In this document: piece after piece, positions 6,410-11,754 of the stretch
Numbering within the stretch: the stretch's first letter is position 1
Layout of the letters: each line of letters begins with the position of its first letter
Assembly: GCA_016875695.1 (NCBI GenBank)
Contig: VGPB01000043.1
Location: forward strand, 1-11,754
Length of the DNA stretch: 11,754 nucleotides
Reading direction: 5' to 3'
Source: Chloroflexota bacterium
GTDB taxonomy: Bacteria; Chloroflexota; Dehalococcoidia; UBA2979
The notes under the pieces: generated by a model
Database searches by the model: none
Told to the model about the DNA's origin: nothing
The model's input: only the letters and a program-made list of their open reading frames with translations
Position numbers and translations under genes: made by a program

Positions 6410-6982
6410 TCAATCCCCCAGCAGCGTGTCGTAGCCGAGCTCGCGGATCTCCTCGACGTACTCGGAGCGCCAGCCTGGGGAGGGCAGTCGGCGGTGGCGC
6501 TCGCGGAACTCGTGGTGGTAGAGGAGGTACTCCTCTTCGAGCCGGCGGCGCCACTCGCTCTCCTCGCGGAAGGCGTCGGGGTCGACGTCCTCGAGCTTGC
6601 GGTCCAGGTCGTCGTCCTCGGGGAGGTCGACGTCGTCGCGCCAGTACTCGGCGAGGTAGTCGAGCGATTCCTCGAGGTCGCGGCGGCAGTCGAGCATGTA
6701 CGTCTCGAGCGCCTGGGAGGCGTCGACGGCGTTGCCGCGCAGACGCTCGATGCGGGCGCAGTCGGCGCAGAGCGTGATGAGCTTGCGGGCGTCGCACTCG
6801 TCGCCGCGGGGGCAGTTGCGGTGGCGCGGGGCGAAGGCGTTGAGTGAGGGCTTCCGGGAGTAGCCCGCGACGAGCGAGTCATAGGCCTGGTTGCAGCGAG
6901 GACAGATGAGTACCTCTGCGAAGATGCGGTTGATGGCATCTTCCCAGTTGATGCGGAGCTCTTCTGGTCCCTCGGTGGGCAT
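6410..6982 (-). CDS. Hypothetical protein with paired cysteines (zinc-ribbon / degenerate HNH-like)
   Basis: The protein has 190 residues. The N-terminal half carries CPRC at 27-30, then H54, C57 and C63, and a second pair CADC at 72-75 within RKLITLCADC. The layout C..C ... H..C ... NL..LC..C resembles the metal-binding frame of HNH nucleases. The catalytic His/Asp and the final CH are not evident, so a structural zinc site is the safer reading. The C-terminal half is highly charged and probably helical (LEESLDYLAEYW, then many Asp/Glu, then RRRLEEEYLLYHHEFRERHRR). No signal peptide or membrane helix is visible. An AGGA lies 8 nt before the ATG. The gene starts 31 nt after the pterin-synthase-family gene, so the two probably share a transcript. 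I cannot assign a function. Confidence 0.75.
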   Translation of the reverse strand: MPTEGPEELRINWEDAINRIFAEVLICPRCNQAYDSLVAGYSRKPSLNAFAPRHRNCPRGDECDARKLITLCADCARIERLRGNAVDASQALETYMLDCRRDLEESLDYLAEYWRDDVDLPEDDDLDRKLEDVDPDAFREESEWRRRLEEEYLLYHHEFRERHRRLPSPGWRSEYVEEIRELGYDTLLGD

Positions 6983-7013
6983 GGAGTCGATCCTACGGCG
7001 GGCCCATTGAGTG

Positions 7014-7553
7014 TCAAACGGGGCGCGGCGGACCGGGGGCGAGGTCGCGCGCGTAGCCGCCGGCCTGCCCCGGCATCTCTTCGACCTCGACCGCGAGCCG
7101 CGCGATGGTGTCGTGGCCGCCCCCGGCGAGTCCTTCGGCGACGCGCTCCCACAGCCATTGCGCGAGTAGCTCGGCGGTCGAGTTCTCGATTGGCAACGCG
7201 ACTACGTCGGCGTCTGGGAAGACGTAGCCGCGGTCGCCGAAGCGCAGCCGCCAGCGCCCCTCGTCGTGCGCGATGTCGAGGAGCGGGGAGCGCGCCTGCA
7301 GCAGGAAGCGGTGATCGAGCTCATCGCAGGCCTCGCGCGCGATGCGCTTGAGCGCCGAGAAGTCGATCACCCACCGGTCCGCCGTGAGCGACCCGTCGAC
7401 GCGGCAGCGCAGCTCATAGTTATGCCCGTGCAGCGGCTCGAGGTCGTCGCCGAGGGTGGCCATGTGCGCTGCCGCGAAGCGCAGGCGCACGCCCTGGACG
7501 CTGACGTGGCGCTGGACGTAGCCACCGGGGTCCTCGGGCGGTGGCAGGGTCAC
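7014..7553 (-). CDS. 6-pyruvoyl-tetrahydropterin synthase / QueD-family enzyme, PTPS-III-like
   Basis: The protein has 179 residues; family members are 120-180. The zinc ligands are H30 in FAAAH and H42 and H44 in LHGHNY. The family's VIDFSALK block is at 62-69 and LDHRFLL, with the catalytic Asp/His pair D80/H81, at 79-85. NSTAELLAQWLWERV and a C-terminal VEVEEMPG segment complete the fold. The catalytic cysteine of QueD and PTPS, which lies just before HGH, is absent; the sequence is E39-P-L-H-G-H, the ExxHGH pattern described for PTPS-III. Those enzymes make 6-hydroxymethyl-dihydropterin for folate in organisms without FolB. A folate role is therefore likelier than queuosine, by inference. 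The start is a GTG at 7553 with CAGGAG 7 nt upstream. No queC, queE, folE or folK is visible nearby. Confidence 0.85.
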   Translation of the reverse strand: MTLPPPEDPGGYVQRHVSVQGVRLRFAAAHMATLGDDLEPLHGHNYELRCRVDGSLTADRWVIDFSALKRIAREACDELDHRFLLQARSPLLDIAHDEGRWRLRFGDRGYVFPDADVVALPIENSTAELLAQWLWERVAEGLAGGGHDTIARLAVEVEEMPGQAGGYARDLAPGPPRPV

Positions 7554-7589
7554 GTGGCGGCTCCTGGGTGATGGGTGGGGGGGATGCAG

Positions 7590-7615
7590 CGAGGGCAGCC
7601 TTGCGGCTGCCCTCG
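7590..7615 (-). terminator. Perfect 11-bp hairpin after the korAB-type operon
   Basis: CGAGGGCAGCC at 7590-7600 and GGCTGCCCTCG at 7605-7615 enclose the tetraloop TTGC. The stem lies 25 nt beyond the stop of the beta-subunit gene (minus strand) and just before the pterin-enzyme gene on the same strand. No T-run follows on the minus strand, so it is a terminator-like or 3'-end-stabilising stem. Confidence 0.6.
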
Positions 7616-7640
7616 GGGTGCGCGTGCCGCGAGCGGTGCG

Positions 7641-8513
7641 CTAGATGTGCAGGCCGGTGAGCAGGTCTTCGACGCTGCGGGTGCGGACCTTCGTGCGGCC
7701 GCGGGCGTCGGCGAGGCGCTGGTCCATGGGGGTGCTGTCGGGGCGTTGGTAGAGCAGGCCGATGGGGATCGTCGAGCTGCCCGCGAGGGCGAGCGCGGCG
7801 CTGCGGTTGCCGGGGTCGTGGTCGGCGGGGATGTCGAATGCCCCGGGGGCGATGCCCTTCTCCGGGTTGCCCTTGAGCGCCTCGTACGTGTCGTTGTACG
7901 TGGTGCAGGGCGACTGGACGTGGACGATGGCGAAGCCGGGGTGGTCCATACCCTGCTGGATGAGGTTGGCGAGGTCGCGCGGCTTGGTTGAGATGCCGGA
8001 GGCGACGAAGGAGACGCCGAGCGCGAGGTACAGCTCGAGGGGGTTGATCGCGTCCTCGAGCTTGCCGTACGGCGTCGTGGGGGTGACCACGCCGAGCATC
8101 GTGGTGGGCGAGGCCTGGCCCTTGGTGAGGCCATAAATGCCGTTGTCCATCACGACGGCGGTGACGTCCAGGTTGCGCTTCGCCTGGGGGCCGATGTGCT
8201 CCATGCCGATGCTCAGGAAGTCGCCGTCGCCGGCGGCGATGACGACGTTGAGGTCGGGCCGCGAGGCCTTGATGCCGTACGCGATGGGCAGCGTGCGGCC
8301 GTGGATGCCGTGGATGCCGAACGGCTGTGGGCCTTCCTGCAGGTGCACGAGGTTGCCGGAGCAGCCGATGCCGGCGACGACGACGGTGCGCTCGATGCCC
8401 TCGCCGCGCTCGACGGCGCGGCGGCTGATCGCCATGTCGACGGCGCGCACGACGCCGAAGTCACCGCACCCCGGGCACCACTTGAAGTCGTAGTCGGGAT
8501 TGCGCTTGCTCAT
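7641..8513 (-). CDS. korB: 2-oxoacid:ferredoxin oxidoreductase, beta subunit (KorB-like)
   Basis: The protein has 290 residues, typical of the beta subunit of two-subunit 2-oxoglutarate-type ferredoxin oxidoreductases. Iron-sulfur ligands are C13 and C16 (WCPGCGDFG), C51 (GIGCSGN) and probably C203 (QSPCTTYN). The thiamine-diphosphate site is seen as GDGD at 95-98 and NGIYGLTKGQASPTT at 124-138. HGRTLPIAYGIK at 71-82 is also a hallmark of the family. With the alpha subunit it converts a 2-oxoacid and CoA into acyl-CoA, CO2 and reduced ferredoxin, or the reverse. The sequence does not fix the substrate (2-oxoglutarate is the commonest for this layout). The ATG at 8513 overlaps the TGA of the alpha-subunit gene by 4 bp. 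Confidence 0.94.
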   Translation of the reverse strand: MSKRNPDYDFKWCPGCGDFGVVRAVDMAISRRAVERGEGIERTVVVAGIGCSGNLVHLQEGPQPFGIHGIHGRTLPIAYGIKASRPDLNVVIAAGDGDFLSIGMEHIGPQAKRNLDVTAVVMDNGIYGLTKGQASPTTMLGVVTPTTPYGKLEDAINPLELYLALGVSFVASGISTKPRDLANLIQQGMDHPGFAIVHVQSPCTTYNDTYEALKGNPEKGIAPGAFDIPADHDPGNRSAALALAGSSTIPIGLLYQRPDSTPMDQRLADARGRTKVRTRSVEDLLTGLHI

Positions 8514-10222
8514 ACTCGCGCCAGCCTTCCGCTGCGTGCCGCGATCTCCTCGCGGACGCGCTCGACGAGGAACTGTTCTTTGAACGGGAGCCCCGTGTAC
8601 TGCGTGATCGAGTGCGCGTTCACGCCGAGGCCACGAAGGACGCCGGCGAACTGCCCGAGGTAGTTGAGCTCCGGCACGATCACCAGCTCCTTGCGGCGGA
8701 GCTCTTTGAGCAGCGCTGCGGGGAGCGGGTTCAGGTACATGGTGTACATCCAGCCGAGGTCGACGCCGGCGTTGCGGAGCATCTGGTAGGCGGCGCGCCC
8801 TGCGCCCTTGGAGCCGCCCCAGGGCATGAGCGCGATCGGGCTCTCGGTGTGTTCGGCCTCGTAGCTGCCGTTGTCGAGCAGCTTGAGCTTCGCGAAGCGG
8901 CGCTCGGTCTGCATGATGTGCACCTGCGGGAGGTGGGTGGTATCGCCGGGCTCGTCGTGCTCGCTGGCGTTGGCGACGTAGGCGCCGGGGCCGCCGGGCA
9001 CGGGGAAGGGCGCGAGGCCGTCGCCGGAGTAACGGCGGTTGCCCATCGAGCCGTCCGAGACGATGCGGGACTCCGCGACGACCAGGCTCGGGTCGGGGCG
9101 CGGGACGTCCTCGTTGCGCTCGGCGACGGACATTTCGGTGAGCAGGATGACGGGGCCCTGGTAGCGCTCGGCCCAGTTGAGGGCGTCGACGCCGGCCTGG
9201 AAGCACTCCTCGACGGAGCCCGGGGCGATGATGGGGATGCGCATGTCGCCGTGGCCGGGGTTGAGCGCGGTGAGCAGGTCGGACTGCTCGGTCTTGGTGG
9301 GCAGGCCGGTGGCGGGGCCGCCGCGCTGCACGTCGCACACGACGCACGGGATCTCGGCCATCCAGGCGAGGCCGAGGCCTTCGCCCATGAGGCTGAGCCC
9401 GGGGCCGGCGGTGGAGGTCATGGCCTTTCGGCCGGCGTAGCCCGCGCCGACGATCGCGGCGATCGACTCGATCTCGGACGTGGCCTGGCCGACGAACTTG
9501 CCCTCGCCGTTGAGGTTGCCCTCCATGAACGTGAGGATCGTGGTGGCGGGGGAGATCGGGTAGCCGATGAAGATGTCGAGGCCCGCGGCGATCGCGCCGA
9601 GCGAGAGGAAGTCGTTGCCCTTGACGAGCACGCGTTGGCGCTCGATGAGCGGGGGCGGGTCGAGCGGGTTGACGCGGTAGCCGCTGGCGGCGGCCTCCTC
9701 GAACCCGACGTTGAGCGCCTTGATGTTGCCGTCGATGATTTCCTGGTCGTTGGCGCGGCCGCGGCGGAAGCGCGCCTCGATGAACTGGCGGAAGTAGTCC
9801 GCGGGCATGGAGGCGAGCTGCGCGACGGCGCCGATCATGATGATGTTCGCCGCGCGCGGGTTGCCGGTGGCGCGGGCGAGGCTATCGACGTCGAGGCCGA
9901 TGGAGAGGCCGCCGAGCTGCTCGTCGAAGTCCTTGGAGTTGTAGATGAGCACGCCGCCTTCGCGGAGCTCGCCGATGTGCGTTTCGTAGGCCTGGCGGTT
10001 GAGCGCGACGAGCACGTCGAGTTGGTCGCCCTGCGTGAGGATGACGTTGGTGGAGACGCGGGTCTGAGCCCAGGTGGGGCCGCCCTCGATCTGCGAGGGA
10101 TAGGTGGCGAACGTCTGCACGTGGTAGCCGACCTGTGCGGCGGCCTGTGCGAGACCTTCGGCTGCGGTGACCTGTCCCTGTCCACCCTCGCCGGCGAAGC
10201 GAACGACGAGATCGCTACCCAT
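8510..10222 (-). CDS. korA: 2-oxoacid:ferredoxin oxidoreductase, fused gamma-alpha subunit (KorA-like)
   Basis: The protein has 570 residues from the ATG at 10222; an upstream in-frame extension to 10375 is low-complexity and lacks family similarity. The N-terminal gamma domain (about residues 1-190) begins VVRFAGEGGQGQV, with GEGGQG at 11-16, and includes TYPSQIEGGPTWAQTRVS. The alpha domain follows, with GNDFLSLGAIAAGLDIFIGYPISPATTI, QATSEIESIAAIVGAGYAGRKAMTSTAGPGLSLM and QRGGPATGLPTKTEQSDL. The final third is the transketolase C-terminal-like domain (LNPLPAALLKEL...VPELNYLGQF). This gamma-alpha fusion paired with a separate beta is the KorAB arrangement; no delta (ferredoxin-like) subunit is present. 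It is cytosolic and uses ferredoxin. The ribosome site is weak (GAAGG). The gene is divergent from the RAM-domain gene. Confidence 0.93.
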   Translation of the reverse strand: MGSDLVVRFAGEGGQGQVTAAEGLAQAAAQVGYHVQTFATYPSQIEGGPTWAQTRVSTNVILTQGDQLDVLVALNRQAYETHIGELREGGVLIYNSKDFDEQLGGLSIGLDVDSLARATGNPRAANIIMIGAVAQLASMPADYFRQFIEARFRRGRANDQEIIDGNIKALNVGFEEAAASGYRVNPLDPPPLIERQRVLVKGNDFLSLGAIAAGLDIFIGYPISPATTILTFMEGNLNGEGKFVGQATSEIESIAAIVGAGYAGRKAMTSTAGPGLSLMGEGLGLAWMAEIPCVVCDVQRGGPATGLPTKTEQSDLLTALNPGHGDMRIPIIAPGSVEECFQAGVDALNWAERYQGPVILLTEMSVAERNEDVPRPDPSLVVAESRIVSDGSMGNRRYSGDGLAPFPVPGGPGAYVANASEHDEPGDTTHLPQVHIMQTERRFAKLKLLDNGSYEAEHTESPIALMPWGGSKGAGRAAYQMLRNAGVDLGWMYTMYLNPLPAALLKELRRKELVIVPELNYLGQFAGVLRGLGVNAHSITQYTGLPFKEQFLVERVREEIAARSGRLARV

Positions 10223-10543
10223 CGGCCTAGCCTTCGTACTGGGGCTCCACGTCCGGACAGGGCGTCCGTGGATCGGCGGCGTGCAGCCTCCGAACGCGGT
10301 GCCGCGGCCTGCTGGCCTGGGCCAGTCTGCGGCCGCGACGCGATCGGACCTGCGGCTGTGTGCGCTCTCGCGCAAAGACCGGGTTGCTCGCGCGCCGGGG
10401 AGCGTCTCCCGCCCCCTAGCCGCCTACTCCGAGTATGGTACGCGCGATACTACGTTCAATATCGCCGCACGTGATGGAGCGGTCGCATCATAACACTCGG
10501 CCCGATCCGGCACAGCCCGGAGACACCCCGATTAGGCATCAAT
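10223..10543. promoter_or_regulatory. Divergent intergenic region between korA and the RAM-domain gene
   Basis: This 321-bp stretch contains no convincing gene. On the minus strand TTGAAC (10454-10459) and CATACT (10432-10437) are 16 nt apart, each matching the sigma-70-type consensus in four of six positions. They would give korA a leader of about 200 nt. Near the korA start, CCACGGAC and GTCC...CGTGG (10247-10271) can pair with a 3-nt bulge. The end near the RAM gene is locally less GC-rich. The promoter reading is tentative. Confidence 0.35.
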
Positions 10544-10777
10544 ATGGTGAAGGCATACGTGCTCATCGTCACAACCCCCGGGGCGACGCGCCGGGTGGTG
10601 GAGGCCTTGCTGGCGATTCCCGCGGTGCGCCAGGCGCACGAGGTCATGGGGCCGTACGACATCGTCGTGGAGCTGGTCACTGACGCGCTGACGGATATTC
10701 CGCCGATCCTGTCCGACCGCATCCGCACGCTGGAGGGCATCCAGTCGACGACCTCGCTGGTGGCGTTCCCCGAGTAG
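10544..10777 (+). CDS. Stand-alone Lrp/AsnC ligand-binding (RAM) domain protein
   Basis: The protein has 77 residues and consists only of the effector-binding domain of Lrp/AsnC regulators. It starts with the strand VKAYVLIVTTPGA. The helix RRVVEALLAIPAVRQAHEV leads into the signature G36-PYDIVVEL, and the end is RIRTLEGIQSTTSLVAF. A full Lrp-type regulator would carry an N-terminal helix-turn-helix of about 60 residues, and none is encoded upstream. Such single-domain proteins form oligomers and bind amino acids or other small molecules. Some act on a partner protein rather than on DNA. Divergence from the 2-oxoacid:ferredoxin oxidoreductase genes suggests a sensing role in the same metabolism, by inference. 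The ribosome site is weak (AGG 7 nt before the ATG). Confidence 0.85.
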   Translation: MVKAYVLIVTTPGATRRVVEALLAIPAVRQAHEVMGPYDIVVELVTDALTDIPPILSDRIRTLEGIQSTTSLVAFPE

Positions 10778-10867
10778 GGGTAGCGGCGTCGAACGGGCGG
10801 CCGGGCGGCGGGCCGGAGCAGTCCTGGTCACATCATGGCTCGAGGGTGGCGCGCCAGGAGGACGCTG

Positions 10868-11395
10868 GTGGCGGTGACGCTGGAGGCTGGGGAGCGCGCG
10901 CCGGACTTCGCGCTGCGCGATCAGGACGGCGCGCTGCACCGCCTGGCGGATTACGCAGGGCGCACGGTCGTGCTGTACTTCTACCCCCGAGACGCGACGC
11001 CGGGCTGCACGAAGCAGGCGTGCTCGCTGCGTGACGAGCACGATGCGATCCTGGCAGTGGGCGCGGTGGTGCTCGGTGTGTCGACGGACGATGCGGCGTC
11101 ACATCAGCGCTTCCGCGCGGCGCACGCGCTCCCGTTCCCGCTGCTCGTCGACGAGGGCGCGAAGGTCGCGACGCGCTACGGCGCGTGGGGCGAGAAGACG
11201 CTGTACGGGCGCACGTCGGTCGGCATGACGCGGGCGACGTTCGTGATCGGGCCGGACGGCCGCCTGCAGCGCGTGTGGAAGCGCGCGCGGGCCGAGGGGC
11301 ACGGCGCGGCCGTATTGGCCGCGCTGCGGGAGCGCGCTGCGCAGATGGCGGGCGCGCCTAGGTGTAGTGACCACGAACCTGTGAGAGGCGACTGA
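10868..11395 (+). CDS. bcp: Bcp/PrxQ-type thioredoxin-dependent peroxiredoxin with IS-derived C-terminus
   Basis: The protein has 175 residues from a GTG at 10868, chosen because AGGAGG lies 6 nt upstream; an ATG at 10835 lacks such a site. The N-terminus LEAGERAPDFALRDQDG is typical. The active site is YPRDATPGCTKQAC, with peroxidatic C47, T44 in the TPGC motif, and the second cysteine C52 five residues on, as in atypical 2-Cys Bcp. The segment VGMTRATFVIGPDG is the conserved strand near the end of the fold. It reduces hydrogen peroxide and organic peroxides with thioredoxin in the cytosol. The last ten residues, CSDHEPVRGD, and the TGA stop are encoded by the tip of the adjoining IS481-family element that starts at 11363. 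The native C-terminus has therefore been replaced; the catalytic core is complete. Confidence 0.9.
   Translation: MAVTLEAGERAPDFALRDQDGALHRLADYAGRTVVLYFYPRDATPGCTKQACSLRDEHDAILAVGAVVLGVSTDDAASHQRFRAAHALPFPLLVDEGAKVATRYGAWGEKTLYGRTSVGMTRATFVIGPDGRLQRVWKRARAEGHGAAVLAALRERAAQMAGAPRCSDHEPVRGD
11357..11362 (+). repeat. CCTAGG target site at the IS481-family element edge
   Basis: CCTAGG stands directly before the element tip TGTAGTGACC. IS481 is known to insert at NCTAGN and to duplicate six bases, and this hexamer fits exactly. The second copy would lie beyond the right edge of the window. Confidence 0.65.
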
Positions 11396-11754
11396 CCGGC
11401 GGGAGGCCACCGAGCGAGCCATGAGGCTTGCGTCAGTTTGTACTACCGCAGCCAGCCGGCGAGGGCACGAGCGCGATGGGCGCTGGTGGGGTAGGCGAAG
11501 GCGTAGGCCCACGTGCGGAGCAGCACCTGGATGAAGCGTTCGGCCTTGCCGTTGGTGCGCGGCGTGTAGGGGCGGGTGCGCAGGTGACGCAGGCCAAGCG
11601 CGGCGCAGGATGCTCGCCAGGCTCCGGACAAGTACACAGGCCCGTTGTCCGTCATCACCGCCTCCACCTCGACACCTTGCTCGCCGTACCAGACGCAGGC
11701 CCGCTCGAGGAAGGCGACGGCGTCCACCGCGCGGTCGGTGCGCAGGACGTTGGC
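11358..11754 (-). pseudogene. IS481-family transposase, 5' end outside the window, C-terminus broken
   Basis: From the right edge to a TAG at 11443-11445 there are 103 codons. They include the second catalytic Asp in AVMTDNGPVYL and the catalytic Glu in YTPRTNGKAERF, both classic of the IS481 DDE integrase core. The frame then stops at GWLR-stop. The expected C-terminus continues one base out of frame: after a TGA at 11433-11435 it reads RKPHGSLGGLPPVSRL then SQVRGHYT, ending at TAG 11358-11360. Family members have a WLRYYNWRRPHGSLGG-like run here. The sequence therefore carries Tyr-to-TAG, an extra A in the AAA at 11437-11439, and Trp-to-TGA within about 13 nt. The product would lack the last 25-30 residues. 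The copy is probably inactive unless the changes are sequencing errors. Confidence 0.72.
11363..11754 (-). mobile_element. IS481-family insertion sequence, 3' end of the element (rest outside the window)
   Basis: The element's tip begins TGTAGTGACCACGAACC at 11363, immediately after the hexamer CCTAGG. TGT...ACA ends and a CTAG-centred target are characteristic of IS481. The transposase is read on the minus strand and its C-terminal coding end reaches the tip itself. The left end, the first catalytic Asp and the second copy of the target hexamer lie beyond the right edge of the window. The tip overlaps the end of the peroxiredoxin gene. Confidence 0.78.

Noticed and set aside
8612..10474. A 620-codon open frame on the plus strand, opposite the korA gene
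   Set aside because: Composition is a Val/Ala/Glu/Gly/Asp-rich shadow typical of GC-rich antisense frames. The minus strand encodes a clear gamma-alpha oxidoreductase subunit.
10835..10867. Start of the peroxiredoxin at the ATG 10835
   Set aside because: No ribosome site precedes it; AGGAGG lies inside this stretch, 6 nt before the GTG at 10868, where the family's conserved N-terminus begins.
11099..11512. A 137-codon minus-strand frame across the peroxiredoxin and the IS tip
   Set aside because: It begins in another frame of the transposase and runs through the peroxiredoxin antisense; no family features beyond a shadow.
1..11754. CRISPR arrays, tRNA or rRNA genes, or a defence system
   Set aside because: I saw no regularly spaced repeats, no cloverleaf-like tRNA consensus and no recognisable defence genes in reading the window by eye; no covariance search was possible.

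Overview
The window is GC-rich bacterial DNA with tightly packed genes, 4-bp start/stop overlaps, GTG and TTG starts and clear Shine-Dalgarno (SD) sequences. The gene mix is a CoxMSL-type molybdenum hydroxylase, a fused 2-oxoacid:ferredoxin oxidoreductase, a ThiS/MoaD-like carrier and an IS481-type element. This would suit a GC-rich, free-living Chloroflexota (Dehalococcoidia- or Thermomicrobia-like) or an actinobacterial relative. That placement is inference only: there is no rRNA, tRNA or other marker in the window.

Layout. (a) 1-1450, minus strand: an apparent operon of a small two-helix membrane protein, a WrbA-like flavodoxin-fold protein, and an unrecognised protein that runs off the left edge. 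(b) 1633-5465, plus strand: a three-subunit molybdenum hydroxylase in the order FAD subunit (CoxM-like), 2Fe-2S subunit (CoxS-like), molybdopterin subunit (CoxL-like). The M and S genes overlap by 4 bp. A perfect hairpin lies between S and L, and two more lie after L. The active-site loop reads AYRAPGA, so this is not a form I CO dehydrogenase and its substrate is unknown. (c) 5607-6351, plus strand: a ThiS/MoaD-like sulfur carrier, then a lipocalin-like gene broken by two in-frame stops. (d) 6410-7553, minus strand: a 6-pyruvoyl-tetrahydropterin-synthase-family enzyme with the ExxHGH (PTPS-III-like) signature, then a cysteine-pair protein of unknown role. (e) 7641-10222, minus strand: a KorAB-type 2-oxoacid:ferredoxin oxidoreductase (fused gamma-alpha subunit plus beta subunit), ending in a strong hairpin. 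It is divergent from (f) 10544-10777, a stand-alone Lrp/AsnC ligand-binding (RAM) domain without a DNA-binding domain. (g) 10868-11395: a Bcp-type peroxiredoxin whose last ten codons and stop come from an inserted IS481-family element. (h) 11363-11754: the right-hand part of the window, which is the 3' end of that element. Its transposase is decayed.

How the genes work together. The molybdenum hydroxylase oxidises an unidentified substrate and passes electrons from molybdopterin through two 2Fe-2S clusters to FAD. The carrier protein beside it could supply sulfur for molybdopterin, although no cofactor insertion or maturation gene is visible. KorAB would link 2-oxoacid and CoA chemistry to ferredoxin, and the divergent RAM-domain protein is a candidate metabolite sensor for it. 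I found no CRISPR array, tRNA, rRNA, prophage or defence locus. The most distinctive observations are the IS insertion that rewrote the peroxiredoxin C-terminus and the lipocalin gene whose signature tryptophan codon has become a stop.
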